20,693 bases of DNA from Thermodesulfovibrionales bacterium. Lineage in GTDB: Bacteria; Nitrospirota; Thermodesulfovibrionia; Thermodesulfovibrionales; SM23-35. Where the stretch lies: NCBI GenBank assembly GCA_020053565.1, contig JAGVMY010000100.1, positions 1 to 20,693 of the forward strand, read 5' to 3'. A model generated the notes under the pieces. It saw nothing but the letters and a program-made list of their open reading frames with translations. It ran no database searches and was not told the origin of the DNA. Shown here in pieces: positions 13,999 to 20,693 of this stretch. Within the stretch, counting starts at the first letter, position 1. Each line of letters begins with the position of its first letter. Made by a program: the position numbers and the translations under genes.

Positions 13999-14846
13999 CC
14001 TGCAATTAATCCAATCCTGTATCCCATAAATTTTGTCAAAGACTCCAGAAAAATGTATGGTATCCAGAAACAGTGACGTTGTTTAAGAACAAAACGTGCC
14101 TGTTCTTTAACAAACCTTATCCCCTCTCCTTCTGCCTGAGTATATTTTAGAATCCATCTATTATTTTTAAAAGACGAGCCAATATTATAATAGCGCCTGA
14201 ATTGCTTTAAAAGCGAATAACTATGGGAATGGATAACCATTGCCTCAGGAACATATGCGACCTTATACCCGCTTAAGATCAATTTTGCAGCGATGAGCAT
14301 GTCTTCATTTGCCCTGATACCTTCTGGAAACATCCCGGCCTTAAAAAAAAGCTCTTTTTTAATAGCTGAACAAACATTACTAAAGAAAAATGTCTTTATA
14401 CCATACTGTTTTATGTCATCAATTCCTTTGATTGACCCTGTATCAGGGTAATTAAACTGTCGTGCAAATACCTCTAATGGTGATGCCTCAGACCTTGGGA
14501 TGTGTCTTCCAAATGTTGCTGCAACATCAGACATCTGCAATGGAGCAGTTAAGTTGCGCAGGAGCGTATCATTGAGGGGCAAGGCATCCTGCGTCATGAA
14601 AACGAGTATGTCACCGTGTGCTTCCATGGCTGCTTTATTTCTTGTCTTTCCGTGGTTGAAGGTATTTCCCGGAATTACTATCGTCTTTGCACCAAATCTT
14701 TTTGCACTATCAACAGTATTGTCGACCGACGAAGAATCAATTATTATTATCTCTGCGAATTTTATATCCTGTGCATGGAGCATGGAAAGAAGCTTTTTTA
14801 TATATTCACTGGCGTTCAGTGTAGGTATTATGATAGAAATCCTCAT
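13995..14846 (-). CDS. GT2 family glycosyltransferase, rhamnosyltransferase-like
   Basis: A 283-residue GT-A enzyme: ISIIIPTLNASEYI at the start, IDSSSVDNT (36-44), FNHGKTRN (63-70, a signature seen in dTDP-rhamnosyltransferases such as the RfbF/WbbL group), and MTQDALP (84-90) in the metal-binding position. Further on, EGIRANEDMLIAAKLILSGY resembles the EDxxxxxR-type acceptor region. ATG 14846 leads directly into the first strand. The gene is translationally coupled to wbaP by an ATGA overlap, so the two probably act on the same glycan, with this enzyme adding an early sugar. No rhamnose-synthesis genes lie in the window, so the rhamnose assignment rests on motif resemblance only. Confidence 0.85.
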   Translation of the reverse strand: MRISIIIPTLNASEYIKKLLSMLHAQDIKFAEIIIIDSSSVDNTVDSAKRFGAKTIVIPGNTFNHGKTRNKAAMEAHGDILVFMTQDALPLNDTLLRNLTAPLQMSDVAATFGRHIPRSEASPLEVFARQFNYPDTGSIKGIDDIKQYGIKTFFFSNVCSAIKKELFFKAGMFPEGIRANEDMLIAAKLILSGYKVAYVPEAMVIHSHSYSLLKQFRRYYNIGSSFKNNRWILKYTQAEGEGIRFVKEQARFVLKQRHCFWIPYIFLESLTKFMGYRIGLIAG

Positions 14847-14988
14847 AGGATTTTATTTTATCACAGGATGAGGAACTTCTCTACGAGCCTTGGACAGATT
14901 ACAAATTGGCATCAAAAGGTGTAATATAAATACCAACACAGGGACATTAAGGACAAATAGGGCCGAATAGAGAAAGTAAGGTTTTCAT

Positions 14989-15474
14989 ATGAAGAAGGGT
15001 GAAAAACCATTTGTGGAAATTTATACAGACGGGGCCTGCAGTGGCAACCCGGGAGTAGGAGGCTATGGCATTATTTTGAGATCAGGGAGCCGTGAAAAAG
15101 AACTCTCCGGCTGTTACCCTATGACGACAAACAACCGCATGGAACTGACAGCGGTTATTAAAGCGATAGAAATGCTTAAAAGGCCATGCAGGATTAAAAT
15201 AGTTACCGATTCAAATTACGTTGTTCAGGGTATGACATCATGGATATCGAGATGGATTAAAAACAGCTGGAAGAATACACAAAAAAGAGCGGTCATTAAT
15301 CGTGACCTCTGGGAGAGACTGTATCATCTCTCACATATTCATGATGTTGAGTGGAAGTGGGTTAAAGGACACGACGGTTCTCCCGAAAATGAGAGATGTG
15401 ATAAGCTCGCAAGGCTTGCAATCAAAATATGCAAGGAAAAGTCGCTGCAACTTAATTCCAAGGTGGCGGGTTGA
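14989..15474 (+). CDS. rnhA: Ribonuclease HI
   Basis: A 161-residue cytoplasmic nuclease that cuts RNA in RNA-DNA hybrids. All catalytic residues are visible: D14 in YTDGACSGNPG, E52 in NRMELTA, D74 in VTDSNYV, H128 in WVKGHDG and D138 in NERCDKLA. Length is normal for the single-domain bacterial form, with a basic handle region (about 84-101, ISRWIKNSWKNTQKRA). ATG 14989 has a weak TAAGG upstream. The stop lies two bases before the ATG of yqgE, which suggests coupled expression. It starts the housekeeping part of the window, divergent from the glycosyltransferase operon. Confidence 0.95.
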   Translation: MKKGEKPFVEIYTDGACSGNPGVGGYGIILRSGSREKELSGCYPMTTNNRMELTAVIKAIEMLKRPCRIKIVTDSNYVVQGMTSWISRWIKNSWKNTQKRAVINRDLWERLYHLSHIHDVEWKWVKGHDGSPENERCDKLARLAIKICKEKSLQLNSKVAG

Positions 15475-15476
15475 GA

Positions 15477-16037
15477 ATGAAAAACATTGATATCAAGAAT
15501 CTCACAGGTATGTTTCTGATAGCAGTTCCAGGCTTAAAAGATCCAAATTTTGAACGTACTGTTGTACTCATATGTGACCATACAAAAGATGGTGCCTTTG
15601 GACTTGTGTTAAACCGCATCCTGCTCAATAGTTTTGTACCTCTGCTCGGTTGGCTGGATATAAAAGAGAGTGTAATAGATCTGCCGGTATTCTATGGAGG
15701 ACCTGTAAAGCCTGAACAGGGCTATATCTTGTATACACCTGAAGGTAATTACCACCCCTCGATAAAGATTAATGATACCATTACACTGACTACTACAAAG
15801 GAAATTTTGATTGACATTGCTGCGGGAAAGGGGCCCAAAAAATTTTTTTTTACCCTTGGATTCGCAGGATGGGCGCCGGGACAACTTGAGTATGAACTCA
15901 TGATAGATAGTTGGCTGATAGCTCCTATGAACGAAAAAATTATCTTTGATACACCAATAGGTGAGCGATGGAAGGCTTCAGCAAACTTTATCGGAGTTGA
16001 TTTAGACAGGTTCGTTTGTAAACAGGGAAGGGTTTAA
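15477..16037 (+). CDS. yqgE: YqgE/AlgH family protein (UPF0301)
   Basis: A 186-residue protein of the DUF179/YqgE family (PF02622). It begins with the typical LTGMFLIAVPGLKDPNFERT, VVLICDHTKDGAFGLVLNR pattern, then PVFYGGPVKPEQGYILYT, and ends with FAGWAPGQLEYELMIDSWLIAP, the GWxPGQLExEL signature. The biochemical role is unsettled; it is named AlgH in Pseudomonas for an effect on alginate regulation. ATG 15477 is chosen with AAGGTGG about 10 bases upstream; a TTG at 15471, overlapping the rnhA stop, would add two residues. It contains no membrane segment. Confidence 0.93.
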   Translation: MKNIDIKNLTGMFLIAVPGLKDPNFERTVVLICDHTKDGAFGLVLNRILLNSFVPLLGWLDIKESVIDLPVFYGGPVKPEQGYILYTPEGNYHPSIKINDTITLTTTKEILIDIAAGKGPKKFFFTLGFAGWAPGQLEYELMIDSWLIAPMNEKIIFDTPIGERWKASANFIGVDLDRFVCKQGRV

Positions 16038-16084
16038 CGCATTTCTTCTACCCCGTAAATCTTAACGATTTGTAGACAGCAAAA

Positions 16085-16456
16085 ATGTTTTTCAAATTAG
16101 CAGCAGATTTTGTCGTCCTTATCCATTTTATGTGGGTCGTTTTCTTAATCGTAGGTGCATTCATGGGAAAGAACTATTACTCAGTGAAGATATTTCATAT
16201 TGTGGGTCTCGGCTTTGCTGTGATAATCCAAATTTTCGGATGGTACTGTCCGCTGACTTATCTTGAAGTATGGCTCAGGCAGAGACATGATCCGTTGCTT
16301 ACTTATAGTGGCTCATTTATAATTTATTATATAGAAAAGTTTGTGTATATCGAATTGTCGCCATGGATAATCTTTGTGTTGACGTTAATTCTTGTTGCAC
16401 TATCAGCATATATTTATTATGCAAGGAGCAGATATGTTTCAAAAGGACAAAAGTGA
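16085..16456 (+). CDS. DUF2784 family membrane protein
   Basis: A 123-residue integral membrane protein with about four hydrophobic helices. The family core is clear: FGWYCPLTYLEVWLRQRHDP, then YSGSFIIYYIEKFVYIELSP. The invariant CPLT-x-LE-x-WLR and GSFI-x-YY-x-E-x-VY motifs are retained. Function is unknown. The start ATG 16085 lacks a strong Shine-Dalgarno. It lies 47 bases after yqgE, so it may share its transcript. A dispersed palindromic element follows within about 40 bases. Confidence 0.85.
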   Translation: MFFKLAADFVVLIHFMWVVFLIVGAFMGKNYYSVKIFHIVGLGFAVIIQIFGWYCPLTYLEVWLRQRHDPLLTYSGSFIIYYIEKFVYIELSPWIIFVLTLILVALSAYIYYARSRYVSKGQK

Positions 16457-16491
16457 GAGTGAAAATGTTATTCAAAGAGCGAGACTCTTCA

Positions 16492-16548
16492 CCTGTCATT
16501 GCGAGTCCCGACAAAAGTCGGGACGAAGCAATCTCAGTGTGAGACAGG
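16492..16548. repeat. Dispersed palindrome of the CATTGCGAG...GAAGCAATC type
   Basis: A nested inverted repeat: CCTGTC (16492-16497) pairs with GACAGG (16543-16548), ATTGC (16498-16502) with GCAAT (16527-16531), and GTCCCGAC (16505-16512) perfectly with GTCGGGAC (16517-16524) around an AAAA loop. The same TGTCATTGCGAG...GACGAAGCAATCTC pattern is a familiar multicopy intergenic repeat in several bacterial phyla. It lies between the DUF2784 gene and mazG and could form an RNA hairpin that stabilises or ends the upstream transcript. Confidence 0.8.
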
Positions 16549-16582
16549 CTATGCAATCCCGAAAAACAAGTGCTTTGCTGAG

Positions 16583-16611
16583 TTGACAATAGATGAATAG
16601 TTAGGAATAAA
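16583..16611 (+). promoter_or_regulatory. Possible promoter for mazG
   Basis: A perfect TTGACA (16583-16588), 17 bases, and AATAAA (16606-16611), a weak -10 box with four of six matches. The leader before ATG 16691 would be about 75 bases. Confidence 0.35.
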
Positions 16612-16690
16612 AGTTTTTCAAAATATTTTCAGCTGAAAGTGGGGATGAAATTTTCATGATAAAAATGTTTAATAATAAGAAGGTTTCACA

Positions 16691-17458
16691 ATGGATTTTC
16701 AGGAGTTATTAAACATAATGGAGAAACTTCGGAGCGAAAAGGGGTGCCCCTGGGATAAGGAGCAGACGAGGGAATCGCTCAAACCATTTATTATTGAAGA
16801 GTCATATGAACTTATTGAGGCAATAGAGGAAGGTGACCCGGAAAAGATAAAAGAAGAGCTTGGAGACCTTTTGTTTCAGATCGTCTTTCAATGTCAGATA
16901 GCAAAGGAGAAAAATGAATTTGAGATGCCAGATGTAATCGGGAAGATTAGTGAAAAGATGATTACGAGGCATCCCCATGTGTTTGGAAAGGCAAACTATA
17001 AAACTACAGATGAGGTTCTTCTGCACTGGGAAGAACAAAAAAAGCGTGAGGGTAAAATTCGCACATCTATCCTTGAAGGGGTTCCAGAGACATTACCATC
17101 ACTGCTGCGTGCCTATCGACTTCAGGATAGGGCAGCACAAGTTGGTTTTGATTGGGATAAAGTCGAAGAAGTATTAAGGAAGCTCGATGAAGAAATAAAG
17201 GAATTTAAGAATGCAGTTGATACGAAAAAACGTAATGAGATAGAAGACGAGCTTGGTGACATATTATTTATGATTGTAAATATATCGAGATTTATAGGTG
17301 TCAATCCAGAAGATGCATTGAGGAAAACAATAAGCAAGTTTATTTCGCGGTTCCGTTATATAGAAAACACAGCAGCAAATCAGGGGAAAAACCTCACTGA
17401 CATGACACTGAAAGAAATGGATGTATTATGGGATGAAGCAAAGGATAAAAAGAAGTAG
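16691..17458 (+). CDS. mazG: Nucleoside triphosphate pyrophosphohydrolase MazG
   Basis: A 255-residue, two-domain all-helical enzyme that hydrolyses (d)NTPs to monophosphates and pyrophosphate and helps clear aberrant nucleotides. The N-terminal domain shows CPWDKEQTRESLKPFIIEES, with E36, E37 and E40, then EELGDLLFQIVFQ with the metal-binding Glu and Asp. The HPHVFG linker follows. The C-terminal domain repeats the pattern (LDEEIKEFKNA, then EDELGDILFMIVN), and the terminus MTLKEMDVLWDEAK matches family ends. AGAAGG lies about eight bases before ATG 16691. The length is the standard full-size form, and nothing suggests a toxin-antitoxin role here. Confidence 0.94.
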   Translation: MDFQELLNIMEKLRSEKGCPWDKEQTRESLKPFIIEESYELIEAIEEGDPEKIKEELGDLLFQIVFQCQIAKEKNEFEMPDVIGKISEKMITRHPHVFGKANYKTTDEVLLHWEEQKKREGKIRTSILEGVPETLPSLLRAYRLQDRAAQVGFDWDKVEEVLRKLDEEIKEFKNAVDTKKRNEIEDELGDILFMIVNISRFIGVNPEDALRKTISKFISRFRYIENTAANQGKNLTDMTLKEMDVLWDEAKDKKK

Positions 17459-17488
17459 TCTTTTTGGTTTCTTCGTATGTTCATATAC

Positions 17489-17517
17489 TTGACAAAAAAA
17501 ATCTTCTCTGGTAGTAT
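17489..17517 (+). promoter_or_regulatory. Sigma70-like promoter of the str operon
   Basis: A perfect TTGACA (17489-17494), an optimal 17-base spacer and TAGTAT (17512-17517), about 50 bases before rpsL. It is preceded by no obvious terminator for mazG. This is the expected place for the promoter of rpsL-rpsG-fusA-tuf. Confidence 0.7.
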
Positions 17518-17568
17518 TACACTTTCTTTATAATCTTATTTTTGGTAAAATAATTGTTCGGAGGTGAA

Positions 17569-17940
17569 GTGCCTACTATAGCTCAGTTAATAAAGCATGG
17601 GCGTGAGAAAGTAAAGAGGAAAACAAAAAGTCCTGCGTTAAGATGTTGTCCTCAGAAGAGAGGAGTATGTGTGAGAGTTTATACCACAACGCCCAAGAAG
17701 CCAAACTCGGCACTGAGAAAAGTTGCAAGGGTAAGGCTTATGAATGCAATGGAAGTCACTGCGTATATACCAGGAGTAGGGCACAATCTTCAGGAGCATT
17801 CTATTGTAATGATAAGAGGTGGGAGAGTAAAAGACCTCCCTGGAGTGAGGTACCACATTATCAGGGGGACCCTCGATTCTATGGGAGTTGCTGACAGGAG
17901 ACAGGGAAGGTCAAAGTATGGAGCAAAAAGGCCTAAATAG
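17569..17940 (+). CDS. rpsL: 30S ribosomal protein S12
   Basis: A 123-residue ribosomal protein at the decoding centre. The start is GTG 17569, giving the family N-terminus MPTIAQLIKHGR; a TTG 15 bases upstream would add non-family residues. GGAGG (17560-17564) stands four bases before the GTG, a rather tight spacing. The conserved TTTPKKPNSALRK loop (containing the K43 equivalent) and RVKDLPGVRYH loop (K88 equivalent), where streptomycin-resistance substitutions occur, both have wild-type lysines. PGVGHNLQEHS replaces the commoner PGEGHNLQEHS. It is first gene of the str operon, 12 bases before rpsG. Confidence 0.97.
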   Translation: MPTIAQLIKHGREKVKRKTKSPALRCCPQKRGVCVRVYTTTPKKPNSALRKVARVRLMNAMEVTAYIPGVGHNLQEHSIVMIRGGRVKDLPGVRYHIIRGTLDSMGVADRRQGRSKYGAKRPK

Positions 17941-17952
17941 AAGGATTATATA

Positions 17953-18423
17953 ATGCCGAGAAGAAGACTTGTAGAAAAAAAGGATATTTTACCTGACCCG
18001 AAATACAACAGCAAACTTGTGAGCAAGTTTATAAGTGTAATAATGAAGGATGGGAAGAAGGCTACCGTAGAAAAAGTGTTCTACAATGCACTTGATATTA
18101 TGAAGAAAAAGACAGAAAGCGATCCTATTAAAGTGTTTAAAACAGCGATGGAAAATGTAAAACCTATTGTAGAAGTGAAACCAAGGAGGGTCGGTGGTGC
18201 AACGTATCAGGTTCCGGTCGAAATAAAACCACAGAGACGTACAGCTCTGGCCATCAGATGGATTATCAAATATTCACGGGATAGAAGTGAGAAGACGATG
18301 CAGGAGAAGCTTGCAGGAGAATTACTCGATGCATTTAACAACACAGGGTCTTCGATAAAGAAGAAAGAAGATACCCATAAAATGGCAGAGGCTAATAAAG
18401 CATTTGCCCATTATAGATGGTAA
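17953..18423 (+). CDS. rpsG: 30S ribosomal protein S7
   Basis: A 156-residue primary 16S rRNA-binding protein of the small-subunit head. The sequence starts MPRRRLVEKKDILPDPKYNS, a typical S7 N-terminus, and contains PIVEVKPRRVGGATYQVPVE and RRTALAIRWIIKYSR, the conserved rRNA-contacting segments. The end MAEANKAFAHYRW is the canonical S7 C-terminus. AGAAGG precedes ATG 17953. In studied bacteria S7 binds its own operon mRNA to repress translation; the short rpsL-rpsG gap here (12 bases) leaves little room for the E. coli-type element. Confidence 0.97.
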   Translation: MPRRRLVEKKDILPDPKYNSKLVSKFISVIMKDGKKATVEKVFYNALDIMKKKTESDPIKVFKTAMENVKPIVEVKPRRVGGATYQVPVEIKPQRRTALAIRWIIKYSRDRSEKTMQEKLAGELLDAFNNTGSSIKKKEDTHKMAEANKAFAHYRW

Positions 18424-18444
18424 GAAAGATAGAGGAGAAAGTAG

Positions 18445-20520
18445 TTGTCAAAATTCCCATTAGAGAGGACGCGAAATATTGGCATTATGGCACATATAGA
18501 TGCGGGGAAGACTACTACGACCGAGCGAATCCTCTATTACACTGGTGTTACCTACAAGATGGGTGAGGTTGACGAGGGCACTGCTGTTATGGACTGGATG
18601 GTTCAGGAACAGGAGAGAGGCATAACCATTACCTCTGCTGCAACGACATGTTTCTGGAAAGACCATAGAATTAATATCATAGATACGCCAGGTCATGTCG
18701 ATTTCACCATCGAGGTCGAAAGGTCTTTAAGGGTGCTTGATGGCGCTGTTGCTCTCTTCGATTCTGTGGCAGGTGTTGAACCGCAGTCAGAGACTGTCTG
18801 GAGGCAGGCAGATAAGTATGGTGTTCCAAGGATTGCATTTATGAATAAAATGGATAGAGTGGGTGCTGATTTTCATATGAGTGTAAATAGCATGATGGAA
18901 CGCCTTGGTGCGAACCCCGTTCCTATTCATATACCAATAGGGTCTGAGGATAAATTCAGGGGACCTATAGATCTTGTAAGAATGAAGGCGATATATTTTG
19001 ATGATGAAACATTAGGTGCAAAGTATACTGAAGGTGATATTCCTGACCAGCTTATGCCTTATGCACGTGAATACAGGGAGAAAATGCTGGAGGCCTTAGC
19101 CGATGTTGATGATACTCTCATGGAGAAATTTCTGAGCAAAGAAGAGATAGGGGCGGATGAGATAAAGTCAGCAATAAGGAAAGGCACTATAGAGATGAAG
19201 CTCACCCCTGTTTTTTGTGGCTCTGCATTCAGAAATAAGTGTGTCCAGCTTTTACTCGATGCCATAATTGATTATCTTCCCTCTCCACTTGATATACTCC
19301 CCGTTGAAGGAGTAGTGCCAGATAATGGTTCTAAAGTGACCAGGCATGCTGATGAAACTGAACCGTTTTCTGCTCTTGCTTTTAAGGTAATGACTGACCC
19401 CTTTGTAGGACAACTCACCTTCATAAGGGTTTATTCAGGGGTACTCAGTGCAGGTTCCTATGTGTATAATTCAACAAAAGATATAAAGGAAAGAGTTGGA
19501 AGGCTTCTGAAGATGCATGCGAACAAGCGCGAAGAGATAAAAGAGGTATCTGCAGGTGATATCGCAGCAGTGGTAGGACTGAGAAACACCCTTACAGGTG
19601 ATACCTTATGCGACGAAAAGAACCCTATTTTCCTTGGTTTGATGGAATTCCCAGAGCCAGTCATGTCTGTTGCGATTGAGCCAAAGACAAAGGCTGACCA
19701 TGAGAAACTTTCTCAGTCACTCAATAAACTTGTTCAGGAAGACCCCTCATTTAAGGTGTCATTTAATGAAGATACAGGGCAGACGATTATATCCGGGATG
19801 GGAGAACTTCATCTGGAGATTATTGTGGACAGGCTGCTGAGAGAATTTAAAGTGAGTGCAAGTGTTGGGAAACCGCAGGTTGCTTATAAAGAGACAATCA
19901 GGTCAGTAACAAGGGCAGAGGGGAAATATGTCAGGCAGAGCGGAGGACGTGGACAATATGGCCATGTTTTCTTAGAGGTCAACCCGTTAGAAGACGGCGA
20001 AGGATTTGAATTTGTGAATGCGATCGTTGGCGGTGTCATTCCAAGGGAATATATACCTGCAGTCGAAAAAGGGGTAAGAGAGGCAACATACAGAGGAATT
20101 CTTGCAGGTTACCCTGTTGTTGACATAAAAGCAACACTTTATGATGGTTCATACCACGATGTTGACTCTTCTGAAATGGCATTTAAGATAGCAGGTTCTA
20201 TAGCGTTCAGGGAAGCTGCAAAAAAGGCTCATCCTGTTCTTCTTGAACCAGTCATGAGTGTTGAGGTTGTAACACCTGAAGGATATCTGGGTGATGTCAT
20301 CGGGGATCTTAACTCCCGCCGTGGAAAGATTCAAAATATAGAGAGAAGGGGGAATGCCCAGGTAATAAAGTTACAGGCACCCCTTTCAGAAATGTTTGGT
20401 TATGCGACTGATTTACGATCAAAGACACAAGGTCGGGCTACGTATACAATGCAGTTCAAACATTATGATGAGGTTCCAAAAGGGGTCTCTGAGGAAATTA
20501 TTGCAAAAATAAAGGGCTAA
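18445..20520 (+). CDS. fusA: Elongation factor G
   Basis: A 691-residue translational GTPase that drives translocation of tRNA and mRNA on the ribosome. G-domain motifs are complete: AHIDAGKT (16-23), RGITIT (58-63), DTPGHVDF (80-87), NKMD (134-137) and the later GSAF. Domains II-V follow, ending with the domain IV/V segments RQSGGRGQYGHVFLEV and GYLGDVIGDLNSRRGKIQ. The start is TTG 18445, with AGAGGAG (18431-18437) seven bases upstream; it begins MSKFPLERTRNIGIMAHIDA as in relatives. It lies 21 bases after rpsG. Length and order are those of the main EF-G, not a paralogue. Confidence 0.97.
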   Translation: MSKFPLERTRNIGIMAHIDAGKTTTTERILYYTGVTYKMGEVDEGTAVMDWMVQEQERGITITSAATTCFWKDHRINIIDTPGHVDFTIEVERSLRVLDGAVALFDSVAGVEPQSETVWRQADKYGVPRIAFMNKMDRVGADFHMSVNSMMERLGANPVPIHIPIGSEDKFRGPIDLVRMKAIYFDDETLGAKYTEGDIPDQLMPYAREYREKMLEALADVDDTLMEKFLSKEEIGADEIKSAIRKGTIEMKLTPVFCGSAFRNKCVQLLLDAIIDYLPSPLDILPVEGVVPDNGSKVTRHADETEPFSALAFKVMTDPFVGQLTFIRVYSGVLSAGSYVYNSTKDIKERVGRLLKMHANKREEIKEVSAGDIAAVVGLRNTLTGDTLCDEKNPIFLGLMEFPEPVMSVAIEPKTKADHEKLSQSLNKLVQEDPSFKVSFNEDTGQTIISGMGELHLEIIVDRLLREFKVSASVGKPQVAYKETIRSVTRAEGKYVRQSGGRGQYGHVFLEVNPLEDGEGFEFVNAIVGGVIPREYIPAVEKGVREATYRGILAGYPVVDIKATLYDGSYHDVDSSEMAFKIAGSIAFREAAKKAHPVLLEPVMSVEVVTPEGYLGDVIGDLNSRRGKIQNIERRGNAQVIKLQAPLSEMFGYATDLRSKTQGRATYTMQFKHYDEVPKGVSEEIIAKIKG

Positions 20521-20544
20521 TCATAAGTGAATAGTTAACAGTGA

Positions 20545-20589
20545 TTAGTTGTTGGTTTTAAAAACTGAACTCTAACAGCTAACAACTAA
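20545..20589. repeat. Inverted repeat between fusA and tuf
   Basis: TTAGTTGTT (20545-20553) and AACAACTAA (20581-20589) are perfect 9-base inverted repeats around a 27-base spacer, inside a run of AGTTAACAGT/AACTCTAACAGC-like words. The right arm ends four bases before the tuf Shine-Dalgarno, so a hairpin could affect tuf translation or processing. No U-tract follows, so it is not a standard terminator. Confidence 0.45.
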
Positions 20590-20603
20590 AAACGGGAGGA
20601 AAT

Positions 20604-20693
20604 ATGGCAAAGGCTAAATTTGAGAGAGTAAAGCCACATGCAAACGTAGGGACGATTGGTCACATAGACCATGGCAAGACCACGTTGACATCC
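20604..20693 (+). CDS. tuf: Elongation factor Tu (N-terminal 30 codons; continues beyond window)
   Basis: ATG 20604 follows GGGAGGA (20594-20600) and opens MAKAKFERVKPHANVGTIGH, then IDHGKTTLTS, running off the window end. The first GTP-binding motif GHIDHGKT (19-26) is intact. EF-Tu carries aminoacyl-tRNA to the ribosome. It is fourth in the str operon, in the standard rpsL-rpsG-fusA-tuf order. Confidence 0.97.
   Translation, partial: MAKAKFERVKPHANVGTIGHIDHGKTTLTS

Noticed and set aside
14847..14988. Promoter for rnhA (TTACAA...TAATAT)
   Set aside because: Both hexamers match the consensus poorly and no better pair was found in the divergent gap.
16691..17458. mazG as part of a MazEF-type toxin-antitoxin locus
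   Set aside because: It is the full two-domain housekeeping form and no mazE or mazF lies nearby.

Overview
The window is a chromosomal stretch from a Gram-negative bacterium. It runs from a surface-polysaccharide cluster into a housekeeping block that ends in the ribosomal str operon (rpsL-rpsG-fusA-tuf). Protein style, family content (DUF2784, DUF5647, BrnT/BrnA, HEPN-MNT) and C/G-rich palindromic repeats suggest an uncultured Nitrospirota-like or deltaproteobacterial lineage. That placement is inference; no rRNA gene is present to anchor it.

Bases 1-4046 hold the plus-strand part of the polysaccharide cluster: the tail of an unidentified gene, a palindromic repeat block, a GT2 glycosyltransferase with an added Rossmann-like domain, a second GT2, and a WecA/MraY-type glycan-lipid initiating transferase. 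These are followed by two stubs: the first 19 codons of an NAD-dependent sugar epimerase and the first third of a WcaJ/WbaP-type sugar transferase. Bases 4108-6869 form a defence or stabilisation islet of small genes: HepT/MntA (+), HicB/HicA (-), a 35-residue protein plus a DUF5647 protein (+), BrnT/BrnA (-), and a short, apparently frameshifted gene (+).

Bases 6802-14846 return to polysaccharide synthesis: an O-antigen ligase/polymerase-like membrane protein (-), ManC for GDP-mannose (+), a GT4 glycosyltransferase (+) flanked by the C-terminal relic of one GT4-like gene and the N-terminal relic of another, a GspE/PilB-type secretion ATPase (-), an intact WbaP-like initiating transferase (-) and a rhamnosyltransferase-like GT2 (-). 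ManC and the GT4 each carry an in-frame palindromic insertion.

Bases 14989-20693 are housekeeping: rnhA, yqgE, a DUF2784 membrane protein, mazG, then rpsL, rpsG, fusA and the first 30 codons of tuf. A strong sigma70-like promoter precedes rpsL, which starts with GTG; fusA starts with TTG.

Working together, WbaP and the WecA-like protein would load the first sugar on undecaprenyl phosphate, the GT2/GT4 enzymes extend it, ManC feeds GDP-mannose, and the ligase/polymerase finishes the glycan. The several gene stubs show that this cluster has been repeatedly trimmed. I did not recognise a wholly new multi-gene system. The most unusual material is the in-frame palindromes, the collapsed gene scars, and the unpaired small genes of the toxin-antitoxin islet.
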